Shown: positions 22,947 through 32,988, numbered from the stretch's first letter. The stretch is 64,000 nucleotides of DNA from Anaerolineae bacterium (GCA_027494015.1 JAOSJP010000041.1:79879-143878), one strand, 5' to 3'. The notes: generated by a model not told the origin, from the sequence alone. A program made the numbers and translations.

Positions 22947-23978
22947 CTAGACCCGCTGCGGCTGGGGGACCTGCCGCCCGACAACCGGCGCAAGCTGGCG
23001 CAGCCTGGCAACCAGCGCAGCGAAACGCTCCGGCTTGAGCGACTGCTGCCCGTCCGACTGGGCCATCTCCGGCTGAGGATGCACCTCCAGAATCAGCCCG
23101 TCCGCGCCAGCGGCGACCGCCGCCAGCGAGACGCTCTCCACATATTCCCACTTGCCGACGCCGTGACTGGGATCGGCGATGACCGGCAGGTGCGAGATGC
23201 GCTTGAGCACGGGGATGGCGTTGATGTCGAACGTGTTGCGCGTGTAGGTCTCGAAGGTGCGGATGCCGCGCTCGCAGAGCATGACGCGCATGTTGCCGTG
23301 ACTGAGAATGTACTCGGCGGACATGAGCAATTCTTCCATGGTGCTGCTCATGCCGCGCTTGAGCAGGACGGGGTGCTGACTCTCGCCCACCGCGTGCAGC
23401 AGCGTGTAGTTCTGCATGTTGCGCGCCCCGATCTGCAGCACGTCGGCGTACTGGCAGACCAGCGGGACAAGCTGCGGGTCCATCACCTCGGTGACGATGG
23501 GCAGCCCGGTCTGCTCGCGCGCCTCGGCCAGGTAGCGCAGCCCCTCTTCGCCCAGGCCCTGGAAGGCGTAAGGCGACGAGCGCGGCTTGAACGCCCCGCC
23601 GCGCAGCGCCGTCGCCCCGGCCTCGCGCACGGCGTGCGCCGTCTCGATGATCTGCTCGCGGCTCTCCACCGAGCACGGCCCGGCGATGATGGCCAGGTTC
23701 GGCCCGCCGACCGTGATCCCGTCGAGCGGAACGAGCGTGTCGTCCGGGTGGTACTCGCGGCTGGCGATCTTGTAGGGGTGGGTGACCGGCATCACCGACT
23801 GCACCCCGGACATCAGGGCGAGCTGCTCGCGGTCTAGGGGCCGCCCGCGCCCGATGACGCCGATGATTGTGCGCTCCTTGCCTTCCGACAGGTGCACATC
23901 GTAGCCCATGGCGCGGATGCGGGCGATGACATCGGAGATCTCGCGGGCGCTGGCGTTGACGTTCATGACGACGATCAT
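22947..23978 (-). CDS. aroF: DAHP synthase (type I-beta) with N-terminal regulatory domain
   Basis: First shikimate-pathway step: phosphoenolpyruvate plus erythrose-4-phosphate. From the ATG at 23978 (GGGAGA 9 nt upstream) it has 343 residues. Residues 1-70 form the ferredoxin-like/ACT-like domain ([18 protein letters not shown]), known in this subfamily to mediate feedback by tyrosine or phenylalanine. The barrel has [13 protein letters not shown] (about 98-110), [18 protein letters not shown] (about 125-142), LLKRGMSST and [12 protein letters not shown] (about 282-293). The frame could start at 24008, but the chosen ATG matches family N-termini. Confidence 0.94.
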   Translation of the reverse strand: MIVVMNVNASAREISDVIARIRAMGYDVHLSEGKERTIIGVIGRGRPLDREQLALMSGVQSVMPVTHPYKIASREYHPDDTLVPLDGITVGGPNLAIIAGPCSVESREQIIETAHAVREAGATALRGGAFKPRSSPYAFQGLGEEGLRYLAEAREQTGLPIVTEVMDPQLVPLVCQYADVLQIGARNMQNYTLLHAVGESQHPVLLKRGMSSTMEELLMSAEYILSHGNMRVMLCERGIRTFETYTRNTFDINAIPVLKRISHLPVIADPSHGVGKWEYVESVSLAAVAAGADGLILEVHPQPEMAQSDGQQSLKPERFAALVARLRQLAPVVGRQVPQPQRV

Positions 23979-24015
23979 GAGGACATTCTCCCGGTCGTGG
24001 CTGACCAACGACGCT

Positions 24016-24417
24016 TTAGGCGGGCGTATTCACCGCGCGGTCGGGACGCAGGGCTTGCGCCTCGCGCAAGTACACATGCTGAATCTCTTGAGATGCGCGC
24101 GCCGTGTTCCACAGCAGCAGCACGCGCAGGCACATCGGCAGCGCGCCAGGGACGTTCATCTCATGCCCGCACAGGATGGCCACCTCGCCCCAGCCCAGCT
24201 CGCGCGCGGCGACGGCGGGGAACTCGGCGGTGAGATCGGGCGTCGTGGTGAAGAACGCGCCGCCGATGTCCTCCGGGATGATCCGGTTGGCGTCCACCAG
24301 GGCGCGCAACAATTCGTGCGTGGCTTCGCGGATGGCGGCGGCGGTGTTGGTCGGGACGGTGATCGCGCCGCGCACTCCCTGGCAGCGTGTGGGCCGGTCG
24401 GACTGCATCGCGGTCAA
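24016..24417 (-). CDS. aroH: Chorismate mutase, AroH type
   Basis: Monofunctional chorismate to prephenate isomerase of the trimeric AroH fold. It has 133 residues with [10 protein letters not shown] (about 16-25), the tightly conserved [13 protein letters not shown] (about 55-67) and [23 protein letters not shown] (about 83-105, including the catalytic Arg). A TTG at 24417 has AGGAG 8 nt upstream; the ATG at 24408 is an alternative without good spacing. It is the first gene after the aromatic leader, providing prephenate for both tyrA and pheA. Confidence 0.93.
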   Translation of the reverse strand: MTAMQSDRPTRCQGVRGAITVPTNTAAAIREATHELLRALVDANRIIPEDIGGAFFTTTPDLTAEFPAVAARELGWGEVAILCGHEMNVPGALPMCLRVLLLWNTARASQEIQHVYLREAQALRPDRAVNTPA

Positions 24418-24457
24418 GGCGCGAACTCCTTTCTGGCATCTGCGTGGCGTCTATAAC

Positions 24458-24491
24458 AAAAAAGGGCGCTGAGCTTGGTGCTCAGCGCCCT
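24458..24491 (-). terminator. Aromatic-operon attenuator (intrinsic terminator)
   Basis: On the minus strand a perfect 12-bp stem, AGGGCGCTGAGC / GCTCAGCGCCCT, with a 5-nt loop is followed by six T. It lies between the leader ORF stop (24516) and aroH (24417). A partial competing pairing, AGCG and CCTT of leader codons 35-38 with AGGGCGCT, is possible. Confidence 0.85.
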
Positions 24492-24515
24492 GTGTCTCCG
24501 GTTTTTGTTTGGGGG

Positions 24516-24647
24516 TTACCCCGTGACACTGGCAGAAGGCACGCTCCGACCTGCCCTATGGCCGCCACCAAAATAATAGAAGCCAAACCAGACCCAGGCG
24601 CTGCTGGGGCTTGTTTGCTGCAAGGTGTGGGGCTGCGTGCCAGTCAT
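24516..24647 (-). CDS. Aromatic amino acid leader peptide
   Basis: A 43-residue ORF from the ATG at 24647 (GGGAGAG about 5 nt upstream) to TAA. Residues 18-26 read WVWFGFYYF: two Trp, three Phe and two Tyr codons within nine. It lies between a good promoter and a strong terminator, immediately before the aro/tyr/phe operon. This is the layout of a translation-coupled attenuator sensing all three aromatic amino acids. The rest of the peptide is polar and shows no domain. A real small protein is the alternative, but codon clustering and context favour a leader. Confidence 0.82.
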   Translation of the reverse strand: MTGTQPHTLQQTSPSSAWVWFGFYYFGGGHRAGRSVPSASVTG

Positions 24648-24671
24648 GTATCTCTCCCAGTGACAAGCAAC

Positions 24672-24701
24672 ACTGTAGCACAGGGCGGCGGGGCTTGTCA
24701 A
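24672..24701 (-). promoter_or_regulatory. Promoter of the aromatic operon
   Basis: The minus strand reads TTGACA (24701-24696), an 18-nt spacer and TACAGT (24677-24672), with a predicted start near 24665, about 18 nt before the leader ATG. Hexamers and spacing are identical to the ilv leader promoter. Confidence 0.78.
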
Positions 24702-24731
24702 TAACTCAATTGGCGGCGCGCGTCAGTGGGC

Positions 24732-24909
24732 CGCGCGGGGGCGAGGTAAACCGGGGCGCAGCAGAGCAGCGCCCCTACCGGACGGGTTGTGCACGCAGCC
24801 CAGGCGCAGCAGAGCAGCGCCCCTGCCGAACGGGTTGTGCACGCGCCCCCTGCAACAGGCGCGGGAGACCAAAGAGACTTCCGAAGGTTTCCGAAAACTT
24901 CGGAAGTCT
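24732..24909. repeat. Two G copies, an H remnant and an E copy
   Basis: GGGGCGAGGTAAAC (H edge) is followed by GGGCGCAGCAGAGCAGCGCCC near 24751 and a near-copy near 24800, each followed by CTACCGGACGGGTTG or its variant. A degenerate E palindrome lies at 24875-24909. This fills the gap between the aromatic promoter and the P1 peptidase. Confidence 0.65.
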
Positions 24910-24956
24910 GGTGTCTGAGCGCCTCGGCGGTGATCAGTTGTTCCTCACTGGCGCGC

Positions 24957-25925
24957 TCACCTGCCGACCGACGCCCCCGCTGGCAGCCCGGCCAGCGGAG
25001 TCGCCGCCCGCACCGCCCGGCGGATCGCCTGGGCCGTCACCTCGGCGGCGAACGCGCCGATGGCGCTGGCGTTGGCGCGCCCGGCGCTGCCCGTCGCCAG
25101 GGCAAAGATCGTGTCGCCGTCCAGCAGCGTGTGCGCGGGGCGCACGGCGCGGGCCAGGCCATCGTGGGCCATCTGCGCCACCTGGTTGACTTCCTCTTTG
25201 CTCAGCGCGGCGTTGGTTGCCACCACGCCGATCACGGTGTTGGACGCGCCGCCGGGCGTCAGGCGCGCCAGGGCGGGCAGCAGGTTGAGCGCCCCGGCGA
25301 AGCGCGCTCCGTCCGGCGGTTGGCGCGTCCCGGCCAAGATCGTCCCGTCTTCGTCCAGCACATCGCCCAGCGCGTTGACCGCGAACAGCGCCGCCACGCG
25401 CAGCCCGTCGCCGATCTCGACCGCCGCGCTGCCAGTGCCCGACTTGCAGGCGAAGCCCGGCCCCAGCAGCCGCCCGACCTGCGCGCCCGCCCCCGCGCCC
25501 ACGCACCCTTCTGCTGCCGGCTCCGCCGACGCTGCCGCGCACGCGGCAAAGCCCATCGCCGCGTCGGGGCGGATGGACGGATCGCCCACGTCGAGGTCGA
25601 AGAGGATCGCTGCCGGGACGATGGGCACCACGCCGACGCCCACGTTGAAGCCAACGCCCTGCTCTTCCAGCCAGCGCATGACGCCGCTCGCCGCGTCCAG
25701 GCCATAGGCGCTGCCCCCGGCCAGCACTATTGCGTGCACGTGCTCGACCATGTGCAGCGGGCGCAGCAGGTCTGTCTCGCGCGTGCCGGGCGCGCCGCCG
25801 CGCTGGTCCACGCCGCCGACCGTCCCCGGCGGGCAGAGCACGACGGTGCAGCCGGTCGGCCCTTCGAGGGCATGGGCGTGGCCCACGCGAATGCCGTCAA
25901 TCGCGGTCAGCGTGTGGTTGCTCAT
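24957..25925 (-). CDS. P1 family (DmpA/NylC-like) peptidase
   Basis: Ntn-like hydrolase of the peptidase S58 (DmpA) family; substrates in this family include N-terminal D- or beta-amino acyl peptides and amide oligomers. It has 322 residues: N-terminal AIDGIRVGHA, LAGGSAYGLDAASGVMRWLEEQG, visible as GGSAYGLDAA (about 72-81), and GGASNTVIGVVATNA (about 226-240). The Asn-Thr bond there is the expected self-cleavage site that frees the catalytic Thr. The ATG at 25925 has GAGGG upstream. It appears as a single gene; the true substrate cannot be read from sequence. Confidence 0.85.
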   Translation of the reverse strand: MSNHTLTAIDGIRVGHAHALEGPTGCTVVLCPPGTVGGVDQRGGAPGTRETDLLRPLHMVEHVHAIVLAGGSAYGLDAASGVMRWLEEQGVGFNVGVGVVPIVPAAILFDLDVGDPSIRPDAAMGFAACAAASAEPAAEGCVGAGAGAQVGRLLGPGFACKSGTGSAAVEIGDGLRVAALFAVNALGDVLDEDGTILAGTRQPPDGARFAGALNLLPALARLTPGGASNTVIGVVATNAALSKEEVNQVAQMAHDGLARAVRPAHTLLDGDTIFALATGSAGRANASAIGAFAAEVTAQAIRRAVRAATPLAGLPAGASVGR

Positions 25926-26007
25926 GAGTTATTCCCTCGCTTTTCCCACCAGGGCCACATAATCCCGTCTTATCGCACGCATTTCGCACATTCTGCCCCA
26001 GGCCGCC

Positions 26008-26013
26008 TATAAT
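26008..26013 (+). promoter_or_regulatory. -10 box upstream of coaX
   Basis: TATAAT with a 17-nt spacer from a weak CGCACA -35. The predicted start near 26020 is about 40 nt before the coaX start. Confidence 0.5.
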
Positions 26014-26060
26014 TTCCAGCAGATTGGTGGAAAGTCACCACCCAGGAGATGAACACCCCC

Positions 26061-26828
26061 ATGCTGCTGGCGATTGATGTGGGAAACACGACGATTGTCT
26101 TCGGCGTCCACGACGGCGCGACGTGGACGCACCACTGGCGCGTGCAGACCGTGCGCGAGCGCCTGCCGGACGAATACGCGGTGATGTTTCGCACCTTTCT
26201 CAGCGAGGCGGGGCTGGCGCTGGAACAGTTCGAGCAGACGGTGCTTGGCAGCGTGGTGCCTTCGCTGACCGCCGGTCTGTGCGCGATGGTCGCCCAGCGC
26301 ACCGGCTTCCCGCCGGTGGTGGTCAGCGCGCGGGTCAACACGGGCATTCGCATCAACACCGATCACCCCGACAGCGTGGGCAGCGACCGCATCGCCGACG
26401 CCGTGGCCGCCTACGAGCGCTTCCATGCCAACTGCATCGTCATTGACTTCGGCACGGCGACCAGCTTCACTATCGTCAGGGAGCCGGGCGAGATGGTCGG
26501 CGCGGTGATCGCCGCCGGGCTGGAGACGATGGCGGATGCGCTCGTCCGCCGCACAGCGCAACTCCCGCAGATTGAGCTGGTGCCTCCGCCGACGATGATC
26601 GCCCGCAACACGATCCACGCCATGCAAGCCGGGCTGGTCGTCGGCCATGTGGCCATGGTGGAGGGGATCGTCGCCCGCATCCGCGCCGAGCTGGGCGGCG
26701 CGCAGACCATCGCCACCGGCGGCTATGCGACCGCACTCGCCCCGCTGACAGACTGCTTCGACGCGATAGACCCCTGGCTGACACTCGATGGTCTGCGCCT
26801 GATCGCCGAGCGCAACCCCCGCCCGTAG
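26061..26828 (+). CDS. coaX: Type III pantothenate kinase
   Basis: First step of coenzyme A synthesis. From the ATG at 26061 it has 255 residues of the ASKHA fold: LAIDVGNTTIVFG (phosphate-1, about 3-15), VNTGIRINTDHPDSVGSDRIADAVAAY (visible as GSDRIADAVAAYE) and VIDFGTATSFTIV (about 133-145). I chose the second ATG because AGGAG lies 12 nt upstream of it but directly abuts the first ATG at 26049. It stands as a single gene. Confidence 0.92.
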   Translation: MLLAIDVGNTTIVFGVHDGATWTHHWRVQTVRERLPDEYAVMFRTFLSEAGLALEQFEQTVLGSVVPSLTAGLCAMVAQRTGFPPVVVSARVNTGIRINTDHPDSVGSDRIADAVAAYERFHANCIVIDFGTATSFTIVREPGEMVGAVIAAGLETMADALVRRTAQLPQIELVPPPTMIARNTIHAMQAGLVVGHVAMVEGIVARIRAELGGAQTIATGGYATALAPLTDCFDAIDPWLTLDGLRLIAERNPRP

Positions 26829-26839
26829 AGGATCGCTGG

Positions 26840-26845
26840 TATAAT
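26840..26845 (+). promoter_or_regulatory. Extended -10 promoter before the M20 dipeptidase
   Basis: TGGTATAAT, a TGn-extended -10, just after coaX and about 130 nt before the dipeptidase start. No strong -35 is seen. Confidence 0.5.
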
Positions 26846-26865
26846 CGGCGGCGGACGGATCGAGT

Positions 26866-26958
26866 TATGAGTCATGAGTTATGGGTTCTGAGCCGTGAGT
26901 CGTGAGCAGCCCCGCGATCCCGGACTCACGACTCCGGACTCCAGACTCATGACTCACC
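26866..26958. repeat. GAGTCAT heptad repeat in inverted halves (type C)
   Basis: GAGTTATGAGTCATGAGTTA-type units are followed, after about 20 nt, by oppositely oriented GACTCACGACTCCGGACTC units, in the 5' UTR of the dipeptidase gene. The halves could form an imperfect hairpin in the mRNA. Confidence 0.7.
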
Positions 26959-26971
26959 ACTGCGAGGAGCC

Positions 26972-28342
26972 ATGATGACCCCCTACGAATATCTTGAGGC
27001 CCAACAGGATGCCTTTCTGGAACAGCTTAAAGAATGGCTGCGCATCCCCAGCATCAGCACGCTCTCCGAGCACAAGGCCGACGTTCGCCGCGCGGCGGAA
27101 TGGCTGCGCGCCCATTTCATGCTGATGGGCATGGCCCGCGCCGAGGTCTTCGAGACGCCCGGCCATCCCATCGTCTACGCCGAATGGCTGGGCGTGCCCG
27201 GCGCGCCGACTGTGCTCATCTACGGTCATTATGATGTGCAGCCGGTGGATGACCCCGCCAGGCAGTGGCGCAGCGATCCCTTCGAGCCGGTCGTGCGCGA
27301 TGGCAAGCTCTACGCGCGCGGCGCCACCGACGACAAGGGCCAGACCTTCACCCAGATGAAGGCCGTGCAGAGCCTGCTGGCGACCGGGCAGATGCCGGTC
27401 AATGTCAAGTTCATGGTTGAGGGCGAAGAGGAATGTGGCTCGACCAACGCCTACGCCTTTGTCGAGCAGCACGCCGATCTGCTCGCCGCCGATGTGGTCG
27501 TCGTCTCCGATTCGCACATCCTGGCTCCAGACCGACCCTCGATTGTGACCGGGCTGCGCGGCCTGACCTATATGGAGGTCGAAGTGTTCGGCCCGTCGCA
27601 CGCCCTGCACTCCGGGGCCTATGGCGGCATCGTCCACAACCCTGCCCAGGCGCTGACCGAGATTCTGACGGCGCTGCACGACGGCGACGGGCGCGTGACC
27701 GCGCCCGGCTTCTACGACGACGTGGCCGAGTTGAGCGCCGAGCAGCGCGCGGCCCTGGCGAAGGTGCCCTTCACGCCGGAACGGCTGAAGCGCGAAACCG
27801 GCCTGACTGTCCCCTGGGGCGAGGCGGGCTATGAGCTGCACGAGCGGCTGGGCATCCGCCCCACGCTGGAGATCAACGGGCTGATCAGCGGCTGGACGGG
27901 CGAGGGGTCGAAGACCGTGCTGCCCGACACGGCGCTGGCGAAGGTGAGCTGCCGGCTGGTGCCGTACCAGGACCCGCTGAAGATTTACCGGCTGGTCGCC
28001 GACCACGTCGCCGCGCTGACCCCGCCCACCGTGCGCAGCGAAGTGCGCCTGCTGCATACCGGCAACTGGGTCGTCGTGGACCCGGACTCGCCATACATCC
28101 AGGCGGCGGCGCGCGCTTATGAGTTCGGCTTTGGGGCGGCGCCGGTCTACGTGCGCGAAGGCGGCTCGATCCCGATCATCGGCACGTTCCAGAAGACGCT
28201 TGGCACACCGGCGGTGCTGCTGGGCTTCGGCCTGCCGGACGACAACCTGCACGCGCCCAACGAGCGCTTCAACCTCGGCAACTTCCGCCGGGGCATGAAG
28301 ACGGTGGTGTACTTCTACCAGCAGGTGGGCGCGCGCGCCTAG
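26972..28342 (+). CDS. M20 family dipeptidase
   Basis: Zinc-dependent peptidase of the ArgE/DapE/CPG2 superfamily, likely hydrolysing dipeptides in the cytoplasm. It has 456 residues: YGHYDVQPVDD (about 90-100, first metal His and Asp), ARGATDDKGQ (about 113-122, bridging Asp), VEGEEECGS (about 149-157, catalytic Glu pair) and a C-terminal LGFGLPDDNLHAPNERF segment with the last metal His. A dimerisation lid lies in between (about 185-310). GAGGAG precedes the start. The length fits the dipeptidase subgroup (CNDP-like) rather than ArgE or DapE. Confidence 0.9.
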   Translation: MMTPYEYLEAQQDAFLEQLKEWLRIPSISTLSEHKADVRRAAEWLRAHFMLMGMARAEVFETPGHPIVYAEWLGVPGAPTVLIYGHYDVQPVDDPARQWRSDPFEPVVRDGKLYARGATDDKGQTFTQMKAVQSLLATGQMPVNVKFMVEGEEECGSTNAYAFVEQHADLLAADVVVVSDSHILAPDRPSIVTGLRGLTYMEVEVFGPSHALHSGAYGGIVHNPAQALTEILTALHDGDGRVTAPGFYDDVAELSAEQRAALAKVPFTPERLKRETGLTVPWGEAGYELHERLGIRPTLEINGLISGWTGEGSKTVLPDTALAKVSCRLVPYQDPLKIYRLVADHVAALTPPTVRSEVRLLHTGNWVVVDPDSPYIQAAARAYEFGFGAAPVYVREGGSIPIIGTFQKTLGTPAVLLGFGLPDDNLHAPNERFNLGNFRRGMKTVVYFYQQVGARA

Positions 28343-28359
28343 CGCGTAGCGATCCGTAT

Positions 28360-28540
28360 GGGGCGCTGCCTTGCTGCGCGCCGGGTTTACCTCACCCCTG
28401 CTCGGCGCTGACGCGCCTTGCCGCCCCCTCTCCGCGACGGAGAGGGGGAAAGGCCAAGCGCAGCGAGGCCAGGGGGTGAGGTAAACAGAGCGCCCCTCTC
28501 CCTTATCAAGGGTACCAAGTTCATAACACGCTCTAGAGCG
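28360..28540. repeat. Compound G-H-I repeat block
   Basis: A GGGGCGCTGCCTTGCTGCG element, an H composite (28389-28483) and element I (AAGTTCATAACACGCTCTAG, about 28517-28537). I copies recur near 46183, 46378 and 60303. No ORF is seen. Confidence 0.7.
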
Positions 28541-28544
28541 TAGC

Positions 28545-28632
28545 GACCAGCCTTCAGCCGTCAGCGATCAGCAAGAGCGCGACGCTGCGCCTGTCGCTGA
28601 CGGCTGATAGCTCTTCGCTGAACGCTCTAGAA
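28545..28632. repeat. Heptad repeat (type B) in inverted halves
   Basis: CAGCCGTCAGCGATCAGC units, then inverted GCTGACGGCTGATAGC units, in the gap between two convergent genes. Confidence 0.65.
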
Positions 28633-28659
28633 TGACCACACGGGCCACTCGGAGACCCC

Positions 28660-29133
28660 TCACTCCGGGCACTCGTATTCCAGCCCCCAGGTGCGAGTCA
28701 GGAGTTCCTCACTGATCGTGCCGGCGTCCGGCAGGCCGCGCCGCGCATAGGCGGGCGCGCCGTAGCGATCCAGGATGACGACGAAAGGCTCATCGCTCGC
28801 CGGGCATTGATCGGGCGGGAACAGCGCCGCGTAAGCCTGGCGCACTGCCCCGTCCGCATCCACCAGCAGCGGCAGCGCGGCGCGGTACGCCAGCGACGAC
28901 TCGCTCAGCGCGTACAGCGCGGCGGAGGCCTCCGCCAGATCGTTCCGCGCGGCGGCCAGGCGCTGCAGCGCTTCGCCCGTTGCGGGCGGCAGAGAAGCCG
29001 GCAGAAAGAGCAGAACCAGGTGCGTGCGCTGCCGGAACTGGGCGCGCGACACGACCTCTCCTTCGGTTGAGGCCAGGCGGAAGTCAGGCGCGCCATACTG
29101 CCGCCCCGCCGGGCCAAACTCGATCCAGGTCAT
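28660..29133 (-). CDS. Thioredoxin-fold (AhpC/TSA-like) protein lacking the peroxidatic Cys
   Basis: 157 residues with the peroxiredoxin layout: GAPDFRLASTEGEVVSRAQF (about 14-33), HLVLLFLPASLPPATGEAL (about 38-56), a central LPLLVDADGAVRQAYAALF and FVVILDRYGAPAYARRG. Where peroxiredoxins have a Cys after the proline-rich turn, this reads FLPASLPPAT, so the peroxidatic Cys is missing. The only visible Cys residues are in DQCPASDE and near the C-terminus (YECPE). It is therefore probably not a standard peroxidase. AGGAGGG gives a strong start at 29133. Function unknown. Confidence 0.75.
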   Translation of the reverse strand: MTWIEFGPAGRQYGAPDFRLASTEGEVVSRAQFRQRTHLVLLFLPASLPPATGEALQRLAAARNDLAEASAALYALSESSLAYRAALPLLVDADGAVRQAYAALFPPDQCPASDEPFVVILDRYGAPAYARRGLPDAGTISEELLTRTWGLEYECPE

Positions 29134-29188
29134 GGTGCCCTCCTTGTGCCCCAGTGAGATTCTAGCAGCCTGGCCGGGCAGAGCCGAT

Positions 29189-29352
29189 TGTGAAATCAGG
29201 GCAATCGCATCAAGCGTGCGTGTTGTTCTACCTCCCCCCAGCCCCGCTGCGCCCGGCCCTGGAATAGACTTCGGAAGTCTGGTGTCTGAGCGCGTCAGCG
29301 CCGCGCGGGGGTGAGGTAAAGGGGGGCGCAGAGCAGCGCCCCTACGGGCAGG
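29189..29352. repeat. Composite repeat with E nested in an H-like element, then G
   Basis: Reads AATCGCATCAAGCGTGCGTG, then TTCTACCTCC, an H half, the E arm AGACTTCGGAAGTCT (29266-29280), GGTGTCTGAGCGC and GGGGGTGAGGTAAA. The G element GGGCGCAGAGCAGCGCCCC follows. The same order occurs inverted at 37994-38135. Confidence 0.7.
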
Positions 29353-29429
29353 CGCTGGCGCACGGCGGACTTTGATGCAATCGCCCTGATTGTGAAATGG
29401 ATAACTCAGTTTATTACAGCAAAATTTGT

Positions 29430-29435
29430 TATAAT
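29430..29435 (+). promoter_or_regulatory. Extended -10 promoter of acs
   Basis: TGTTATAAT lies in an unusually A/T-rich stretch (29395-29440), with a predicted start near 29442, about 35 nt before acs. The -35 region is weak. Confidence 0.6.
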
Positions 29436-29476
29436 GAAGATCGCTTCATTCGACGACATACGAGGAGGGCTATTAC

Positions 29477-31375
<1,899 letters not shown>

Positions 31376-31380
31376 CGGGC

Positions 31381-31432
31381 GGCGCTCAGCCGTCAGGGGT
31401 CAGCAATCAGCGATCAGCGTTCAGCCAACAGC
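31381..31432. repeat. Heptad repeat (type B)
   Basis: CAGCCGTCAGGGGTCAGCAA-type 7-nt units between acs and its terminator. Confidence 0.65.
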
Positions 31433-31438
31433 CAATAC

Positions 31439-31466
31439 AAAACGGGAGCGTGCTGCTCCCGTTTTT
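31439..31466 (+). terminator. Bidirectional terminator between acs and tRNA-Cys
   Basis: An 8-bp stem, ACGGGAGC / GCTCCCGT, with a 5-nt loop and T5 on the plus strand. A four-base A run on the other side also serves the minus-strand tRNA. Confidence 0.85.
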
Positions 31467-31469
31467 GTG

Positions 31470-31543
31470 TGGAGGCGACGGTGGGACTCGAACCCACGGT
31501 GAGGGTTTTGCAGACCCTTGCCTTACCACTTGGCGACGTCGCC
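31470..31543 (-). tRNA. tRNA-Cys (GCA)
   Basis: Acceptor stem GGCGACG / CGTCGCC, D arm GCCAAGTGGTAAGGC, anticodon arm GGGTCTGCAAAACCC with anticodon GCA, T arm GTGGGTTCGAGTCCCAC. Discriminator U73, as expected for Cys, and a genome-encoded CCA (31472-31470). Confidence 0.95.
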
Positions 31544-31566
31544 CTGTAGTGCTCCCAGGTAGGAAA

Positions 31567-31595
31567 AGTATACCCAAACGGCGGGGAGTTGACAA
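31567..31595 (-). promoter_or_regulatory. tRNA-Cys promoter
   Basis: TTGTCA (31595-31590), a 17-nt spacer and TATACT (31572-31567), with a start about 17 nt before the tRNA. The hexamers and spacing equal those before tRNA-Pro. Confidence 0.8.
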
Positions 31596-31777
31596 GGCTG
31601 AGTGGCCAATCCGAACGGGTAGAAGTCGCCCCAGTCTCGCGCAGGCGCACCTCATCCCGCTCGTTCATAGATCCTCTGGGCGGTGGCCCGAACCCGATCC
31701 CGAAAATGCCGGCTGAAGGTCACCAGCACGTCAATGTCGCTGTCCGGGCCGAACGCGCAGGATTCTCAGCCCGGATC

Positions 31778-31803
31778 AAAAAGCCAGGGCACATAGCCCT
31801 GGC
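31778..31803 (-). terminator. Terminator of the sigma factor gene
   Basis: An 8-bp stem, GCCAGGGC / GCCCTGGC, with a 5-nt loop and T5 on the minus strand, 30 nt after the stop. Confidence 0.85.
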
Positions 31804-31833
31804 CTCTGGAGTCTATGCAGTTGTCAACCCGGT

Positions 31834-32988
31834 CTAGCTCAGGTAATCCCGCAGATTGTGCGCCAGGCGCGGGTGGCGCAGCCGGCGCAACGCCTCTTTT
31901 TCAAGCTGGCGGATGCGCTCGCGGCTGAGGCCGAACTTGTTGGCGATCTCCTCCAGGGTGTGCGGCTCACCGCCGCCCAGCCCGAAGCGCAGGCGCAGAA
32001 TGTGGCTCTGGCGCGGCGTTAGCTCGCTGAGCACTTCCTCGATGGTCTCTTGCAGCAGGTGCTGCGTGGCCGCCTCGACCGGGCTGGGCGAGTCCTGGTC
32101 TTCAATGAAATCGCCGAACTCGCTGTCGCCGTCGTCACCCACCGGGCGCTCCAGGGCGATGGCGTGCTGGCTGGCGTCCATCATGCCGCGCACGCTTTCC
32201 GGCGGCAGCTCCATCTCCTTGGCGATCTCTTCAGGAGTGGGGCGGTGGCCGAGCGACTGCTCCAACACCTGGGCGGTGCGGTACATCTGGCGGATGCGCT
32301 CGGTCATGTGCAGCGGGATGCGGATGGTGCGCGTCTTCTGGGCCAGCGCGCGGGTGATCGCCTGGCGAATCCACCATGTGGCATAGGTGCTGAAGCGGTT
32401 GCCGCGCTTGTAATCGTATTTGTCCACCGCGCGCATCAGCCCGACGTTGCCTTCCTGGATCAGGTCGGGGAAGGGCAGGCCCTGGCCCATATACCGCTTG
32501 GCAATGCTGACCACCAGGCGCGTGTTGGCGCGGCCCAGGTGCTCGCGCGCCGCCTGACCGTCGTCCACCAGCCGGGTCAGCCATTCGCGCTCGTTGGGTG
32601 GCAGCAAGGGGTCGCACAGGCGGTCGGTGGCGCTGCGGCCCAGCTCAATGCGCTTGGCCAGGTCAATCTCTTCTTCGGCGGTCAGCAGGGGTTCCTGGGC
32701 CATCTGGCGGAAATACAGCCCTACCGGGTCGTCCGCTGAGACGGCGTTGATGTCGCCGACGCCGGGATCGTGCGAGGTTTCTGCGGGTTGAAATTCGTCG
32801 TCCGGGTTGTCTAGCTCATCGTGCGATTCGACTTCGTGTTGACGCAGCTCGATGCCCAATTCATCCAGCTCGTCGAGCACTGCTTCTATGGCATTGACAT
32901 CGTCGCTATCTTCATCCAGTAACTCCAACACATCTTCGAACGTGACATATCCCTGTTGGTCTGCGCGGTTCATTAGTTCCTGGATCAC
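31834..32988 (-). CDS. rpoD: RNA polymerase primary sigma factor
   Basis: Sigma-70 group 1 factor. From a GTG at 32988 it has 384 residues. There is a region 1.1 with an acidic N-terminus (RADQQGYVTFEDVLELLDED, about 7-26) and region 1.2 (DDPVGLYFRQMAQEPLLTAEEE). Regions 2.1-2.4 read DLIQEGNVGLMRAVDKYDY, RGNRFSTYATWWIRQAITRA and onward. Region 3 and region 4.2 follow (LEEIANKFGLSRERIRQLEKEALRRLRHP, visible in part as GLSRERIRQLEKEALRRL). The start is uncertain: the GTG keeps the IQELMNRAD helix but its AGGAGG is 13 nt away, and the ATG at 32973 is possible. It has its own promoter and terminator. Confidence 0.94.
   Translation of the reverse strand: MIQELMNRADQQGYVTFEDVLELLDEDSDDVNAIEAVLDELDELGIELRQHEVESHDELDNPDDEFQPAETSHDPGVGDINAVSADDPVGLYFRQMAQEPLLTAEEEIDLAKRIELGRSATDRLCDPLLPPNEREWLTRLVDDGQAAREHLGRANTRLVVSIAKRYMGQGLPFPDLIQEGNVGLMRAVDKYDYKRGNRFSTYATWWIRQAITRALAQKTRTIRIPLHMTERIRQMYRTAQVLEQSLGHRPTPEEIAKEMELPPESVRGMMDASQHAIALERPVGDDGDSEFGDFIEDQDSPSPVEAATQHLLQETIEEVLSELTPRQSHILRLRFGLGGGEPHTLEEIANKFGLSRERIRQLEKEALRRLRHPRLAHNLRDYLS

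Noticed and set aside
31414..31668. An 84-codon minus-strand ORF across tRNA-Cys
   Set aside because: It reads through the tRNA and its promoter; no independent support.
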